DNA of 34,369 nucleotides from positions 1 to 34,369 of the forward strand of contig DKKT01000038.1 of assembly GCA_002455425.1 (NCBI GenBank). The letters run 5' to 3'. Position 1 is the stretch's first letter. Each line of letters opens with the position of its first letter. This DNA is from Chthonomonas sp. UBA6659. Its GTDB lineage: Bacteria; Armatimonadota; Fimbriimonadia; Fimbriimonadales; Fimbriimonadaceae. Made by a program: the position numbers and the translations under genes. The notes under the pieces were generated by a model, which had not been told where the DNA came from, made no database searches, and saw only the letters and a list, made by a program, of their open reading frames with translations. This document shows, in pieces, positions 15,126 through 23,243 of this stretch.

Positions 15126-15926
15126 GTGCCGATTCGCTTGATCGCTCTCGACCTCGACGGCACCGTTCTCACTTCCGATCGTTCCCCACATCCGCTGATG
15201 GCGTCGGCTTTGGCACGCGCGACGGATCGGGGCATCGTCTTGTGTTTTGCGAGCGGGAGGACCGTCGCAAGCATCCGTGTGTTTGCGCGCGAGCTCGGCG
15301 TGTCGGTCCCGATGGTCGGCTGCAATGGCGCCTACAGCGTCCGCGCGGACGGGAGGGAACTCCACCACGAGCCGGTTCCCGACTTCGTACGGGATCGAGT
15401 TCTGGACTACGCCGATGAGGCTGGTATCCACGTCAATCTCTATTCCCGCGATGAGGTGCTTTACCCCGAGGCGTCACCGTGGAACGATCTGTACCTCAGC
15501 CGGGTGAAGAACCTGGAGCCTCGGCAGGTTTCGCGCGAAACCATGCGGCAGACGTCGGTCACGAAGCTGCTCCTCATCGACGATCCCGAGCGCATCCAGC
15601 GACACTTGACGTATCTGCGCACGCAGGTCAGCCCGGATGAGGGTGCGGTCACGATCTCGGAGCCCGAATATCTGGAGTTCTTGCCGCCACGGGTGAACAA
15701 GGGCTTTGCCGTCGCGAAGGTTGCGGAGGATTTGGGGATCGCTCAAGCCGAGGTTGCGGCGATGGGGGACTACCTCAACGACCTCGAGATGCTCGAATGG
15801 GCCGGAGTGTCGGCCGCCCCCGCGAATGCCGCCGCCCCGATTTTGCGTCTCGTCGATCGGAGTTTCTCGTCCAACAATGAAGGAGGGGCCGCCGAATTCG
15901 TTGACTGGATCGTCTCCAATGAGTGA
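15126..15926 (+). CDS. Cof-type HAD-IIB sugar-phosphate phosphatase
   Basis: A 266-residue protein with all HAD-IIB motifs: motif I LIALDLDGTVL (D9, D11), motif II LCFASGRT, a Lys in VNKGFAV (motif III), and motif IV GDYLNDLEML. The C2B cap lies between motifs II and III. Cof-like proteins dephosphorylate sugar phosphates, FMN, PLP or similar; the substrate cannot be told from sequence. GTG 15126 starts 4 bp after the diguanylate cyclase stop. A longer open frame overlapping that gene is an artefact. It is cytoplasmic. The next gene starts 22 bp later, so this gene may lead into the surface-protein cluster. Confidence 0.92.
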   Translation: MPIRLIALDLDGTVLTSDRSPHPLMASALARATDRGIVLCFASGRTVASIRVFARELGVSVPMVGCNGAYSVRADGRELHHEPVPDFVRDRVLDYADEAGIHVNLYSRDEVLYPEASPWNDLYLSRVKNLEPRQVSRETMRQTSVTKLLLIDDPERIQRHLTYLRTQVSPDEGAVTISEPEYLEFLPPRVNKGFAVAKVAEDLGIAQAEVAAMGDYLNDLEMLEWAGVSAAPANAAAPILRLVDRSFSSNNEGGAAEFVDWIVSNE

Positions 15927-15948
15927 AAATAGGATAGGAGCGTTGCAA

Positions 15949-16926
15949 ATGAAGGTTCTCGCACGGATTGCGTTGTTCATGCTGTTGCTCGGCGCCATGC
16001 AGGCGTGGGCTGGCACTTTGACGGTGACCTCGCCCAACCAAGGCGACTTCTTGGGTCGAACCAACTCGATCGCCTTCAACATCCGCGACGGTGTCGTCCA
16101 GGTGACCGTGAAGGCGACGATCACACGCGACGCCAATCCATCCGAGCGCATCGTCCTCGAACAGAAGTTCACACCGGACGTCGACGGAAAAGTGAGCGGG
16201 AACTTGGCTCTCAACTTCAACCAATCGACTCCGGAGGGTGCCTACACGATTCGCGTGGAGGCGACGGAGCCGGGCAACAGTTACCAGCCGGTCACTCGGA
16301 ACGTAGTCGTCGACGTCAAGATCCCCGAGTTCCTTGAATTCAACCCGATCAACGGCGGATTTGTGAAGGGCGTGGTTCCGATTAGGGTGCGGCTCGATGA
16401 GCCCAACATCAAGGAATGGCGCGTCCAAATCAACAGCCAGGACATTCCCAACAACAGCGGCACGTCCGGGAACTTCACCGTGCTTTGGGATACGGCGAAC
16501 GTCCAGCGTGACGGCCCGCAGACGATTTCGATCAAGGTCGATGATCGCGCCAACAACTCGACCACAAAGACGATCAACGTGACCCTCGACCGGGTCAACC
16601 CTTCGATCAACGTCCTCTTGCCCAGCGGCGGCGCTCCGATTCGCCCCGGCACGAATATCCCGGTCGCCCTTGAAATCGTCGATCAGTTCACGGGTTCCGC
16701 GGTCGAGACGGGCGTGACGGCCGTGCTTCGCACGATGGACGGCCAATTCATCGGAGCTGTGGCTCGGCGCTCCTCTCGGGCCAATGGGAACGTCCTTACC
16801 TGGACGGGTCGGATCAGATGGCAGAACAATCTTCCGGGTAGATTCAAACTTGTCGTGAATGCGACGGATCGGGCCGGCAATCGCGCGGTGGTCCAGGAAG
16901 TCACAATCACGATCAGCGGGCGATAG
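15949..16926 (+). CDS. Secreted Ig-like domain protein
   Basis: A 325-residue protein with a signal peptide (MKVLARIALFMLLLGAMQAWA). The mature part is made of beta-strand repeats resembling bacterial Ig-like modules: a first module from TLTVTSPNQGDF, a second near FNPINGGFVKGVVPIRV, and a third near INVLLPSGGAPIRPGT, each ending with a strand like YTIRVEATE, KTINVTLDR or FKLVVNATDRAGN. It is probably periplasmic or exposed on the surface as a structural or binding protein. TAGGAG 9 bases upstream supports ATG 15949; ATG 15919 is an alternative that overlaps the HAD stop. It heads a run of three envelope genes (barrel, pseudocaspase) in one direction. Confidence 0.8.
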   Translation: MKVLARIALFMLLLGAMQAWAGTLTVTSPNQGDFLGRTNSIAFNIRDGVVQVTVKATITRDANPSERIVLEQKFTPDVDGKVSGNLALNFNQSTPEGAYTIRVEATEPGNSYQPVTRNVVVDVKIPEFLEFNPINGGFVKGVVPIRVRLDEPNIKEWRVQINSQDIPNNSGTSGNFTVLWDTANVQRDGPQTISIKVDDRANNSTTKTINVTLDRVNPSINVLLPSGGAPIRPGTNIPVALEIVDQFTGSAVETGVTAVLRTMDGQFIGAVARRSSRANGNVLTWTGRIRWQNNLPGRFKLVVNATDRAGNRAVVQEVTITISGR

Positions 16927-16963
16927 CCCGAGGCCCTTATGGAGGGGGATAGGAGACAGTCGC

Positions 16964-18118
16964 ATGAATGCAAGGAAGCTCACGGTGACGTCGATCGCTG
17001 CGGTTCTTGGAACCGTCGGCGCTTCGGCGCAGATACCCGACCTGGTCAACGCGCTCGACGCAGGCGGCCGGGCGATGGGAATGGGGGGCGGCATCTACAC
17101 CGCCGGCGCCGATACGATGTCGGGGCTGAACAACCCCGCCGGTCTTGGCTTCCTGACTGAGCCCCAGATCGGGCTTGCGTTTCGGAATCTGCCTGAGTCG
17201 GCAACGCGCCTCGAGCGCGACTTCCGCGACCCCCTCGTGACGACGGATGCCGAATCGGGTACGCGCGCCCTTTCTCACGCAGGACTCGTGATTCCGCTGA
17301 AGCGCTCGGGCGGCCGGACCGCCGGAACCGTCTCCGTGGCTTACACCCTCGGTGGATTCATCCGGGACGAACGAACAGGAACCGATCTGAGGGATGGGAA
17401 CCTGACGGTACGGGACTACTTCGAGATTTCGAAGATCAAAACCGACTACTTCACCCTGAGCTACGGGGCGGCCGGTGAGAGCTTCGCGTGGGGGATCGGC
17501 GCGGTCTTCACCAACACCTACATCCGGAACACGCAGTTCTACAACGTCTTCGACGGCAACAACAACGGGGTCGGCAACGTCAACGTCGATAACCGCGGCA
17601 ACCAGACCGGAATCGGAGGCGTCGTTGGCGTCCAGTTCATTCCGCGCGGCAGTAACCTGAGTGTCGGTCTCAGCTACCGCACGCCGATCGACCTTCGTGG
17701 GGCCGAGGAGGTCGCCAGCTACTATGACCGCATCCCGGGGAAGCTCTCGGGAGGGTTTGCGCTGCGGAGCGATGGTCTGCGGGGAGGTAAGGACTTTCTC
17801 GTTTACGGGGCGCAAGTCGACGCCTACTTCGGAGGCAAGAAGGACTCGATCCTCGAGAGGAAGGATCAGGTTGCCATCGGGGGAGGATTTGAATACAACT
17901 ACCGATTCGGCAACAGCTTCGTCCCGTTCCGGCTCGGCTATCGTTGGGTTCCCTCGGGTGGAGACGGCTTCTTCTTCGGGGATCGCGAGACGCTGACCTT
18001 CGGGTTCGGGTACCGGCCGTTCGGGGGGAGGTTCTCTGCAGACTTGAACTTCGCGACGACGAGTGACGGCGGCGGCTGGGACGTGGCCCTCGGTCTGAAC
18101 TACCGGTTGGGGAACTGA
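16964..18118 (+). CDS. Outer-membrane beta-barrel protein (PorV/FadL-like)
   Basis: A 384-residue protein with a signal peptide (VTSIAAVLGTVGASAQ). The mature N-terminus reads ALDAGGRAMGMGGGIYTAGAD, then GLNNPAGLGFL, the Gly-rich start and NPAGL motif shared by FadL-like and PorV/PorQ-like outer-membrane barrels. The rest alternates amphipathic strands ending in YRPFGGRFSADLNF and a C-terminal VALGLNYRLGN strand. FadL proteins transport hydrophobic molecules; PorV is the shuttle of the type IX secretion system. Which role applies is unknown. AGGAG is 7-12 bases upstream of ATG 16964. The pseudocaspase gene overlaps its stop (TGATG), implying coupled translation. The barrel indicates a diderm cell envelope. 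Confidence 0.82.
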   Translation: MNARKLTVTSIAAVLGTVGASAQIPDLVNALDAGGRAMGMGGGIYTAGADTMSGLNNPAGLGFLTEPQIGLAFRNLPESATRLERDFRDPLVTTDAESGTRALSHAGLVIPLKRSGGRTAGTVSVAYTLGGFIRDERTGTDLRDGNLTVRDYFEISKIKTDYFTLSYGAAGESFAWGIGAVFTNTYIRNTQFYNVFDGNNNGVGNVNVDNRGNQTGIGGVVGVQFIPRGSNLSVGLSYRTPIDLRGAEEVASYYDRIPGKLSGGFALRSDGLRGGKDFLVYGAQVDAYFGGKKDSILERKDQVAIGGGFEYNYRFGNSFVPFRLGYRWVPSGGDGFFFGDRETLTFGFGYRPFGGRFSADLNFATTSDGGGWDVALGLNYRLGN

Positions 18119-19632
18119 TGAGGAAGTTCGGACGCGCGCTGAGCCTTGTTCTGCTGATCGCTTCGACGGTGGTCGCGGTTGGCCAACCCTGGCGCGAAGC
18201 CTATGAGCGCGGACTGACCGCGGTACGGGCCCAGAAGTGGTCCGATGCGCGCGCTGCGTTTCTCGAGGCGGGCAAGGACCGCAAGGGCGACGCCGCCGGC
18301 CCGACCCGACTGCGCGGCGGCGCGGTCACCGAGCAGCGCTCGTGGCGCGACGGTGCCCCGTACTCCCCGAATTTCGCGGCCGCTTATGCAGGATTGAAGG
18401 CCGCCTTTGCGATGGGGGAACCCGACCGGGCGGCGATGTTGAACACCGTCTCAGGCGAGTTCTTGAGACTCCTGGATCAGGGGCAGAATGCCAAAGAGAC
18501 GTTCTACTTCTTGAACCTCACTTACTCTGCCCTTGGGGACAAGGATGCCGTGGGCAAACTCGAGGAACGGTTCGCGAAAGTCGGACGCCGGATGCGATGG
18601 AAGGTCGACACCGAGATCATCTCGCCCGAGGAGATGGCCGCGATCCAGACCCTCAATCCGGAGGCGGTGGCTCGACCTGCGCAGCCGGATCGCACGCCGC
18701 GCAATCCTACCGATACGACTTCGGGCGCAACGAGACCCGCTTCCGAGACCGGGCCGACTCAACCGGCAACCAGTGACCGCCCCTTCAACCCGGCCAACCC
18801 GCCGATGCCGAAGCCGCGGCAAAATCCGGCATCCACGAACCCGACGACGAGTCCTGGTACGATCCAGCCGGGCTCGCTGACCCCGTCGAGTGTCCCGGAA
18901 CTCGATCCCCTGGGCAAGCCGATCGCCCTCTCGAACAAGTTCGCTTTGATCGTCGGCAACACCCAGAGCAAGATTGCTGACCTTGCCGCTCCTGACACGG
19001 CCGGGAACGACGCCACGCTGATTCGCGACGGGCTCGTGACCGACGGCGGCTACCCGGAAGCCAATGTCGAGGTGTTAATCGACGCCAGTCCGGAGGCGAT
19101 CCTGCAGAAGGCGAATGCCCTTGCCGAGCGGATGCCCGAAGACGGGGCGGTCATCACGATCTTCTTCAGTGGTGTCGGGGTGAATCTCGATGGGAAGGAT
19201 TACCTGGCCGGGATCGACGCGACCAGCGCGACCGACAGCGCTGCGATGCTCGCGAAGGTGGATCTCTTCAAGCCGTTCCTGAACAAGGGTGCGAATATCT
19301 TCGCGTTCTTCCAGGTGAACCGGCCCGTCATCGGAGGACGAACCTTCGGTGGAGAGGTGCCGATCGTGGGCTCGATTGCCCAATCCTTCGGCACGATCCA
19401 GGGGGGCACGGTGCTTGGGTTCACCCGGAACGGGAAGCGCGTCGGGGTTTACGCGAACGCGTTCAGCAACGCGCTTCTAGAGTTCAAGACCAATAAGATC
19501 CCCATTCTCGAGTTTTCGTGGCAGGTATTCTTCCGCATGCGCAGAGGGGGAACCGGGATCGAAGGCGGCGGGAGCACGCAAACACCGACCTTGCCGGTGC
19601 TGACGAACATGGCTTCGGACGCGCGATTCTGA
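18118..19632 (+). CDS. Secreted caspase-fold protein lacking the catalytic dyad
   Basis: A 504-residue protein with a signal peptide (ALSLVLLIASTVVAVG), a helical, TPR-like N-terminal part (~25-150: WREAYERGLTAVRAQKWSDAR), a Pro/Thr/Asn-rich linker (~185-260), and a C-terminal caspase-like (peptidase C14) domain from ~275. The domain begins FALIVGNTQ, has the conserved DA in GNDATLIRD, and a FFSG-x-G strand. Where caspases have SGHG, it reads S-G-V-G (V353). Where they have a DACxS-like motif, it reads FAFFQ (~395-399). Both catalytic residues are thus missing, so a binding or scaffold role is inferred. Translation is coupled to the upstream barrel gene by a TGATG overlap, suggesting that the two proteins act together at the envelope. 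Confidence 0.72.
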   Translation: MRKFGRALSLVLLIASTVVAVGQPWREAYERGLTAVRAQKWSDARAAFLEAGKDRKGDAAGPTRLRGGAVTEQRSWRDGAPYSPNFAAAYAGLKAAFAMGEPDRAAMLNTVSGEFLRLLDQGQNAKETFYFLNLTYSALGDKDAVGKLEERFAKVGRRMRWKVDTEIISPEEMAAIQTLNPEAVARPAQPDRTPRNPTDTTSGATRPASETGPTQPATSDRPFNPANPPMPKPRQNPASTNPTTSPGTIQPGSLTPSSVPELDPLGKPIALSNKFALIVGNTQSKIADLAAPDTAGNDATLIRDGLVTDGGYPEANVEVLIDASPEAILQKANALAERMPEDGAVITIFFSGVGVNLDGKDYLAGIDATSATDSAAMLAKVDLFKPFLNKGANIFAFFQVNRPVIGGRTFGGEVPIVGSIAQSFGTIQGGTVLGFTRNGKRVGVYANAFSNALLEFKTNKIPILEFSWQVFFRMRRGGTGIEGGGSTQTPTLPVLTNMASDARF

Positions 19633-19663
19633 CGTCGCGCGAACGTGTGAAAGGAACTTGAGG

Positions 19664-20521
19664 TTGCCCCAGTCGGATCTCAATCCGCGCTCGGCCGCGA
19701 TCATTGCCGCACTTGCCAGTGATCGTGCGGATCGCTACATCCAGGAGGTGCTCCTCCCTAATCTCCAACATGCGGCTCGGACCGAGACGATGGAGATCGA
19801 AGCGCTCCGGACGGCCCTGAGCAATCCGTTCCGTTGCCTGCAGGCGTTCTTTGCCCACTACGCGTTCTCCCGACGCGGTAAGGACAAGGATGAGCTGGCA
19901 TCGATGGCCGTGATTGCGCTGCGTCGCATCACCGACGAAGAGAGCTTCCCGAAACTGCTTGAAGAGGCGGACGGAAACCGCCTCTGGGAGGCGTTCTGTC
20001 AGGTCTGCCAGGAGCGCCGCCGCAAGAATTCCGAGCAGCTGAATCGCGGTCTCCTCGCGGGAATGCTCGAGCTCGCCCAGGAAGTCAACGCGCTCGAGCA
20101 AGGGGACTCCATTATCGGGTGGATCGTGCGAGGAGCCCGCGCGACCGATCGGATCGAGGCCCAGTTCCTGCGTATCGTCGATATCCGCGGCGTCGGACCC
20201 AAGACGACTTCGACCTTCCTGCGCGACGTCGCCTTCCTCTTCGAACTTGAAGCGCGGATCGACCCGCTGGATCGGCTTTACATTCAGCCCGTGGATCGGT
20301 GGCTCCGTCTCGCCGCCCAGGTGATCGTGCCCGAACTCGACGAGACGAAGTCAGTCGACTGGGTCATCGCCGGGAAGCTCGCCAAGTACTCCCGCATCGC
20401 GGGAGTCAGTGGGATTCGGTTCAACATGGGAGCCTCGTACTTCGGCACGCGTGAAGTGCGCGAGGCCGACCGGTACCCGCTTGCGATGGAGGATTTGATT
20501 CAGTCGCTGGGCAAGGGCTAG
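19664..20521 (+). CDS. Helical protein with HhH-like motif, unknown function
   Basis: A 285-residue, mostly helical cytoplasmic protein. Residues ~172-190 (DIRGVGPKTTSTFLRDVA, with GVGP at 176-179) look like a helix-hairpin-helix DNA-backbone-binding motif, as found in DNA glycosylases and related folds. The following region (LYIQPVDRWLRLAAQVI) recalls the helical HhH-GPD fold, but I see no catalytic signature. A DNA-binding role is a guess from the motif alone. TTG 19664 is chosen because AAAGGA lies at proper spacing (8 bases); TTG 19658 is too close. It follows the pseudocaspase by 31 bp and its end overlaps pdxH (opposite strand) by 4 bp. Confidence 0.65.
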   Translation: MPQSDLNPRSAAIIAALASDRADRYIQEVLLPNLQHAARTETMEIEALRTALSNPFRCLQAFFAHYAFSRRGKDKDELASMAVIALRRITDEESFPKLLEEADGNRLWEAFCQVCQERRRKNSEQLNRGLLAGMLELAQEVNALEQGDSIIGWIVRGARATDRIEAQFLRIVDIRGVGPKTTSTFLRDVAFLFELEARIDPLDRLYIQPVDRWLRLAAQVIVPELDETKSVDWVIAGKLAKYSRIAGVSGIRFNMGASYFGTREVREADRYPLAMEDLIQSLGKG

Positions 20522-21153
20522 GGCGCGAGGCGCACGACCTCCCAGCCGCCCTCTTCGGTCGGTCGATAGAGGAAGCGGTCGTGCAACCGGGCCGGGCGTC
20601 CCTGCCAGAACTCGAACGAGTGGGGCACCAGCCGGTATCCACCCCAATGAGGGGGACGCGGAACGTCCCCTCCTTCGATCAAGCGTTCCATCGACTCGAC
20701 CAAGTCGTCGAAGGACCCGATTTCCCGGCTTTGGGGGCTGGCCACGGACGCGGCCCGACTGGCGAGGGGTCTGAGCGCGAAGTAGGCATCGGACTCCGCC
20801 GGGTCGAGTCGATGGACGGTGCCCTCCACCCGCACTTGACGTTCCAGCAGGCCCCACCAGAGGCAGATCGATGCGCGTGGGTTGGCGGCCAGGTCTTGGC
20901 CCTTCCGGCTCGCATAGTTCGTGTAGAAACGCAGACCATCGTCAGCGATCCCACGGAGCAGGACCATGCGGACACTCGGTTGCCCCTCGGCATCCGCCGT
21001 TGCGAGCGCCATCGCATGGGGCTCGACGATACTCGCGTCGAGGGCTTCCTCAAGCCAGATAGACAACTGGCGATACGGATCGGCATCGAGCAACTCGGGA
21101 GCGAGGATGCGGGAGGCATATTCGGACCGGAGACCGAGGAAGGCGTCGCTCAT
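20518..21153 (-). CDS. pdxH: Pyridoxamine 5'-phosphate oxidase
   Basis: A 211-residue protein, typical length. It makes pyridoxal 5'-phosphate from pyridoxine or pyridoxamine phosphate with FMN and O2 in the cytoplasm. Family landmarks: ATADAEGQPSVRMVLLRG (FMN-binding strand), FYTNYASRKGQDLAANP, the CLWWGLLERQVRVEG strand, and the C-terminal HDRFLYRP ... VVRLAP ending, which is nearly invariant. ATG 21153 is chosen; the ribosome site is weak. It is divergent from the rhodanese gene (57-bp gap) and convergent with the HhH-like gene. No other vitamin B6 gene is nearby. Confidence 0.95.
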   Translation of the reverse strand: MSDAFLGLRSEYASRILAPELLDADPYRQLSIWLEEALDASIVEPHAMALATADAEGQPSVRMVLLRGIADDGLRFYTNYASRKGQDLAANPRASICLWWGLLERQVRVEGTVHRLDPAESDAYFALRPLASRAASVASPQSREIGSFDDLVESMERLIEGGDVPRPPHWGGYRLVPHSFEFWQGRPARLHDRFLYRPTEEGGWEVVRLAP

Positions 21154-21210
21154 GTCGATATTCTAGGCCCGATTTGAATCCTTTTCGCCCGAACTTGCCT
21201 CTCAGGAGAT

Positions 21211-21765
21211 ATGCAATCGACCATCACGATCCAAGAACTGCGGGAGATGACCTTCGAAGGCAAGGTGCAGCTGATCGACGTTCGCTCGGCGTCCGAATTC
21301 GCATCGGAGCACATTCCCCAAGCGGCCAACATCCCGATGGACCAGATCGAGGCGCGTCTGGACGATCTTGACCCCCGGGTCCCAGTGGTTCTGATTTGCC
21401 AAAGCGGACACCGTGCCGAGATGACGCGCGAGCTGCTCTTGCCTCACCATGAGCAGCTTGCTTGCTTGATCGGAGGCACCACCGCGTGGGCCGAAGCGGG
21501 TCTGCCCACCGTTCGCTCGTCCACCACGCGCTGGTCGCTCGAACGTCAAGTTCGCTTGACCGCCGGGCTCCTCGTCCTTTCCGGGACCGTCCTGTCGCTG
21601 CTCTTGGCACCGGCTTGGATCTATGTCGCGATGTTCGTGGGCGCGGGCTTGACGTTTGCCGGGCTCACCAATCTTTGCGGGATGGCGGCGCTGTTCGCGG
21701 TGATGCCGTGGAATCGTCCTCGAAGACAACCCGAGGCTCGCTCGCAAGCCCAGGTCGTGAGGTAA
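21211..21765 (+). CDS. Rhodanese-DUF2892 membrane sulfurtransferase (YgaP-like)
   Basis: A 184-residue protein. The N-terminal rhodanese domain (~5-105) has the DVRSASEF and HIPQAANIP motifs and the active-site loop CQSGHRA (C63). The C-terminal part is a DUF2892-type membrane hairpin (about 115-165: LLVLSGTVLSLLLA and YVAMFVGAGLTFAGL). This is the layout of E. coli YgaP, an inner-membrane rhodanese. It would carry sulfane sulfur on Cys63 at the cytoplasmic face. AGGAGA sits directly before ATG 21211. The CstB-like gene starts 8 bp later, so the two form an operon for sulfide/persulfide handling. Confidence 0.92.
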   Translation: MQSTITIQELREMTFEGKVQLIDVRSASEFASEHIPQAANIPMDQIEARLDDLDPRVPVVLICQSGHRAEMTRELLLPHHEQLACLIGGTTAWAEAGLPTVRSSTTRWSLERQVRLTAGLLVLSGTVLSLLLAPAWIYVAMFVGAGLTFAGLTNLCGMAALFAVMPWNRPRRQPEARSQAQVVR

Positions 21766-21773
21766 AGACAGGC

Positions 21774-23198
21774 ATGATTCTCAAGCGCTTCTATGACGAC
21801 AAACTCGCTCAGGCAAGCTACCTCGTCGGTTGCTCGGCGACCGGCGAGGCCTGCGTCATCGATCCGAACCGGGACATCGATCCCTACATCGTGACCGCGG
21901 CCGAGGAAGGTCTTCGGATCGTCGCCGTCACCGAAACCCACATTCACGCCGATTACGTCTCAGGGTCTCGAGAGCTAGGACACCGAACCGGCGCGACGCT
22001 CTACCTCAGCGATGAGGGGGACGCCGATTGGAAGTACGCGTTCGCGGATGAGCCGAACGTTCGGTTGGTTCGGCATGGCGCCACGATCCGAATCGGGAAC
22101 GTACGCCTCGACGTCGTGAAGACTCCGGGACACACTCCCGAGCACATCGCCTTTGTATTGACCGACGAGCCGGCGACGCCTCTGCCCCTGGGCGCGTTCA
22201 CGGGTGACTTCGTCTTCGTCGGCGATGTCGGACGGCCCGATCTGCTCGAGCGTGCCGCCGGCTTTGAGGGGACGATGGAAGCCGGGGCTCGCGTGCTGTT
22301 CGAGTCGATTCAGCGCTTCAAGCGCGACTATCCCGACACCCTTCTCGTGTGGCCTGCGCACGGATCGGGGAGCGCTTGCGGCAAGGCCCTCGGTGGGGTT
22401 CCGGTCAGCACGCTGGGCTACGAAAAGGCCTCCAACTGGGGCCTCAGGTCTAGCGGAGAGGACAGCTTTGTGCGCGAAGTCCTGTCGGGTCAACCCGAGC
22501 CGCCCGCCTATTTCAAGGAAATGAAGCGGATCAACAAGGTCGGTCCGGCGATTCTGGGGGGATTTCAGCGTCCACCCCGGATGGGCGCCGAAGCCATCCT
22601 CACGCACCTCGAGGACGGGTCGGTGATCGTCGACTTGCGACCGTCGGCCGAATACCAGGCCGCGTTCATTCCCGGCACGATCAACATCCCGGAGGACCGT
22701 AGCTTCAGTCGGTGGGCAGGCAGCTTGATCCCATTCGATCGCGCGATCTACCTCATCGCAGGGCACGAAGAGACGGCCGTCGAGGCGGTGCGCGACCTCG
22801 CGATGATCGGGCTTGATCGGGTGGAAGGCTGGTTCGGACTTGAGACGCTCCAAGCCTTCGAGGCTTCAGGGCGGCATCTGGAGGTCGTGGCCCAAATCGA
22901 AACGGGAGAAGCGCTTCGACGGCTAGAGACCGGCGATGCCTTCCTGCTCGACGTGCGGGGAGCTGCAGAGGTCGAGGAGGGTCGGATTCCTGGATCCCAT
23001 CACATCGCACTCGGTACGCTTCCCAGTCGGGCCGGCGAACTTCCTCACGACAAGCTGATCATCGTCCATTGCCACGCCGGCGGACGATCGGCGATCGGCG
23101 CGAGCCTGCTGCGCGCCCTCGGCTTCACCCAGCTTGTGAACATGCCCGGCGGCTACTCGGAATACGAGGCCCGCGGGCTTGCGGTCGAAGCCTCCTGA
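21774..23198 (+). CDS. CstB-like persulfide dioxygenase with two rhodanese domains
   Basis: A 474-residue protein. The metallo-beta-lactamase fold (~1-250) has the iron-site motif THIHADY (H56, H58, D60), TPGHTPEH, GDVGRPDLL and PAHGSGSACG, as in ETHE1-like persulfide dioxygenases. Two rhodanese domains follow. The first (~270-365) keeps DLRPSAEYQAAFIPG but has IAGHEE in place of the Cys loop, so it is inactive. The second (~375-474) has the loop CHAGGRS with C433. This MBL, pseudo-rhodanese, rhodanese order matches CstB, which oxidises persulfide and yields thiosulfate. It is cytoplasmic. The longer open frame upstream overlaps the rhodanese gene; ATG 21774 is chosen. No CsoR/CstR-type regulator is seen in the window. 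Confidence 0.9.
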   Translation: MILKRFYDDKLAQASYLVGCSATGEACVIDPNRDIDPYIVTAAEEGLRIVAVTETHIHADYVSGSRELGHRTGATLYLSDEGDADWKYAFADEPNVRLVRHGATIRIGNVRLDVVKTPGHTPEHIAFVLTDEPATPLPLGAFTGDFVFVGDVGRPDLLERAAGFEGTMEAGARVLFESIQRFKRDYPDTLLVWPAHGSGSACGKALGGVPVSTLGYEKASNWGLRSSGEDSFVREVLSGQPEPPAYFKEMKRINKVGPAILGGFQRPPRMGAEAILTHLEDGSVIVDLRPSAEYQAAFIPGTINIPEDRSFSRWAGSLIPFDRAIYLIAGHEETAVEAVRDLAMIGLDRVEGWFGLETLQAFEASGRHLEVVAQIETGEALRRLETGDAFLLDVRGAAEVEEGRIPGSHHIALGTLPSRAGELPHDKLIIVHCHAGGRSAIGASLLRALGFTQLVNMPGGYSEYEARGLAVEAS

Positions 23199-23205
23199 AA
23201 TGCGC

Positions 23206-23231
23206 GGAGCCCCTCCGCTCGGAGGGGCTCC
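23206..23231. terminator. Bidirectional hairpin between convergent genes
   Basis: An 11-bp perfect stem (GGAGCCCCTCC 23206-23216, its complement 23221-23231) with a GCTC loop, placed in the 45-bp gap between two convergent stop codons. There is no long T-tract. Its position and stability favour termination in both directions. Confidence 0.7.
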
Positions 23232-23243
23232 CTGGTTCAGCAT

